A stretch of DNA of 64,000 bases from Polaribacter sp. NJDZ03 (GTDB lineage: Bacteria > Bacteroidota > Bacteroidia > Flavobacteriales > Flavobacteriaceae): positions 1,331,001 to 1,395,000 of the forward strand of contig NZ_CP079195.1 in NCBI RefSeq assembly GCF_019263805.1. Reading direction: 5' to 3'. The notes beneath the pieces are model-generated. The model was not told the DNA's origin and made no database searches. It was given only the letters and a program-made list of their open reading frames with translations. The position numbers were made by a program, and so were the translations under genes. Shown here piece by piece: positions 62,843-64,000 of this stretch. Every line of letters begins with the position of its first letter. The stretch's first letter is position 1.

Positions 62843-63827
62843 AGTTAACAATTCGTAGAACGATTTCATTAAATTTACTAGTTCTTGAACCGTTTATACG
62901 TTTGCTGTCGTCCTTTCCAGATTATAATGGTACTAATATTATGAAATTTCTTCTTTTAAATCTTCTTCAGATTCAAAATAAGTTTCCCATAACAAATCAC
63001 TATACAATAGACCTACTAAAGAATTATATTTAACCATTTGTTTGTAGTAAAGCATATCTATGTTTTATTACTAATACGAGATCATTTATAAAGGATATTT
63101 GTCTTTTAATTAACTTGTTTTTTCTAAATTAAAAACCAATATCAGTTAATGTTTCATAAAATTAATTTTGTTGTAAGAAAGCAAGGGTATAAAAACTATT
63201 TAAAAGCAGTTAAGTCTTCAATTAAATACTCCCAAAATACTAAACATCTAACAATTTAAAGAATTCTGTTATCAAATATAAGAGATTTCTCCTATCGTAG
63301 AAATAACAACATAGATAGTTTTATATAATGTGATAAAAAAAGACAAACTAAAATAAATTCAGATTGACAAATAACAAGACTTCACGAAAGGCTAGTGCTC
63401 GTTTGTAACGAGTACCGTCACAGATAATTAATTTTCACATACATTTTATCATTTCTACCTTTTGGGGAGAAATCATCTAACAATGTAAAGTATTCTGTAA
63501 TCAAAGATATGAGATATCTCTTGCCAATCGAAATAACAACATAGATAGTTTTATATAATGTGCTGAAAAAAGACTATGCTTTCACTTTAGCAAATATAAA
63601 ACTCAATTCCAAGATTAAGGTAAACCTATAATAAATTAAGATCGATAAAAAATAAAGATTCACATAAGGCTAGTGCTAATTTAATTCCAGAAAAATAAGG
63701 TAAAACTAAAATAAAAACAGAATGACAAATAACAAGACTTCCCATAAGGCTAGTGCTCGTTTGTAACGAGTACCGTCACAGATAATTGGTTTTCATACAG
63801 TTTGCCATTCTACTTTGAGTTTAGCAC
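62843..63827. other. Gene-free region downstream of the rRNA operon
   Basis: About 985 AT-rich bases between the BCCT remnant and the 5S rRNA terminator. The first 400 bases show nothing I recognise. From about 63240 on it is made of degenerate tandem copies of a repeat, described separately. Confidence 0.65.
63240..63800. repeat. Degenerate tandem repeat array next to the rRNA operon
   Basis: Two blocks recur. Block 1 (63243-63349 and 63473-63579) contains CATCTAACAAT, then 32 identical bases AAATAACAAC..ATAATGTG (63301-63332 and 63531-63562), 230 bases apart. Block 2 (63361-63430 and 63720-63790) contains AAGGCTAGTGCTCGTTTGTA followed by ACGAGTACCGTCACAGATAA. A degraded block 2 lies at 63640-63690. 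The overall order is 1-2-1-2'-2. GCTCGTT/AACGAGT within block 2 forms a hairpin. Confidence 0.75.
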
Positions 63828-63862
63828 AAAAAAAAAACCTCAATTCGTAAGAATTGAGGTTT
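63828..63862 (-). terminator. Terminator of the rRNA operon
   Basis: AAACCTCAATTC (63835-63846) pairs perfectly with GAATTGAGGTTT (63851-63862) around GTAA. On the minus strand it is followed by a run of about ten T, just after the 5S rRNA. Confidence 0.92.
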
Positions 63863-63867
63863 AAAGA

Positions 63868-63975
63868 AAGGCGGCGACCTACTCTCCCACATAAATGCAG
63901 TACCATCGGCGCGATTGGGCTTAACTTCTCTGTTCGAGATGGGAAGAGGTGAGCCCCAATGCTATAACCACCCTA
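63868..63975 (-). rRNA. rrf: 5S ribosomal RNA
   Basis: On the minus strand the sequence begins GGTGGTTATAGC, contains CATCTCGAACAGAGAAGTTAA and GCGCCGATGGTACTGC, and ends GAGTAGGTCGCCGCC. These are the standard parts of bacterial 5S rRNA. GGTGG at the 5' end pairs with CCGCC at the 3' end as helix I. It is the last gene of an rRNA operon whose 16S and 23S genes lie beyond the right edge. Ends are accurate to a few bases. Confidence 0.95.
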
Positions 63976-64000
63976 AAATTTTCAGTTGAATTGCTTCAAC

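Overview
The window is AT-rich chromosomal DNA from a member of the Flavobacteriaceae, most like marine genera such as Polaribacter or Tenacibaculum (inference from gene content, not from a search). The evidence is type IX secretion components (a PorD-like protein and PorQ), several genes preceded by the Bacteroidetes -7 box TAnnTTTG, a fused ABC permease/M1 peptidase, ribosomal protein S1 and cmk of the Bacteroidetes type, and gap-filling repeats of a kind common in this family. The last 130 bases are the 3' end of an rRNA operon (5S rRNA, minus strand). No prophage, CRISPR array, integrase, tRNA or conjugative element was seen.

Layout. 1-4.8 kb: minus-strand operon leuC-leuD-cimA/leuA-leuB (leuB runs off the left edge), with repeats in every gap. 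4.8-7.4 kb: a gene-poor stretch with REP-like repeats, a Bor-family lipoprotein, two small unknown genes and a decayed TlpA-like thioredoxin gene. 7.4-21.5 kb: a long minus-strand block comprising an ABC ATPase with its permease/peptidase partner, a phytase-like lipoprotein, a DUF6913-type protein, dapA and ferritin, followed by bamD-rpoZ-coaBC-porD-recN and fabI. 21.7-27 kb (plus): an M42 peptidase, a NUDIX hydrolase, an unknown protein, a cNMP/CBS/DUF294 nucleotidyltransferase and a DnaQ-like exonuclease. 27.1-32.8 kb (minus): an oxidoreductase, then PIG-L deacetylase, a 35-residue membrane peptide and a sodium:solute symporter. 33-37.2 kb (plus): dnaN, ACP phosphodiesterase, gamma-glutamyltransferase and a frameshifted VOC gene. 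37.4-47.7 kb: flavodoxin, divergent from a run of plus genes (small cysteine protein, RluA-type pseudouridine synthase, internally duplicated protein, AI-2E transporter, THUMP-like methyltransferase, fdhD with an FdhF/YdeP oxidoreductase, and a triplicated beta-barrel). 47.8-48.5 kb: a REP-associated tyrosine transposase among its palindromes. 48.4-60.3 kb: cysteine desulfurase, Smr protein, rhomboid protease, two tandem lipid A-type acyltransferases, glmM, rpsA, queE, cmk and a frameshifted porQ. 60.8-62.8 kb: a heavily decayed BCCT transporter. 62.8-63.8 kb: degenerate tandem repeats beside the 5S rRNA.

Most genes are housekeeping: branched-chain amino acid, lysine, CoA, fatty acid and amino-sugar synthesis, replication, translation and envelope biogenesis. 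The more unusual signals are: (i) a leuA-position gene that keeps the three pyruvate-pocket residues I recall for Leptospira citramalate synthase; (ii) an easily missed 35-residue peptide placed 3 bases before a sodium symporter; (iii) a perfect 24-bp inverted repeat carrying two divergent -7 boxes between flavodoxin and a small cysteine protein; (iv) a RAYT gene with a perfect palindrome inside its own coding sequence; (v) heptamer tandem repeats (CAGTNNN) in several gaps; and (vi) four broken genes (tlpA-like, VOC, porQ, BCCT), which are either real decay or, for some, sequence error. I found no clear undescribed defence or mobile system. All calls come from reading the sequence and from memory of protein families; no database search was run.
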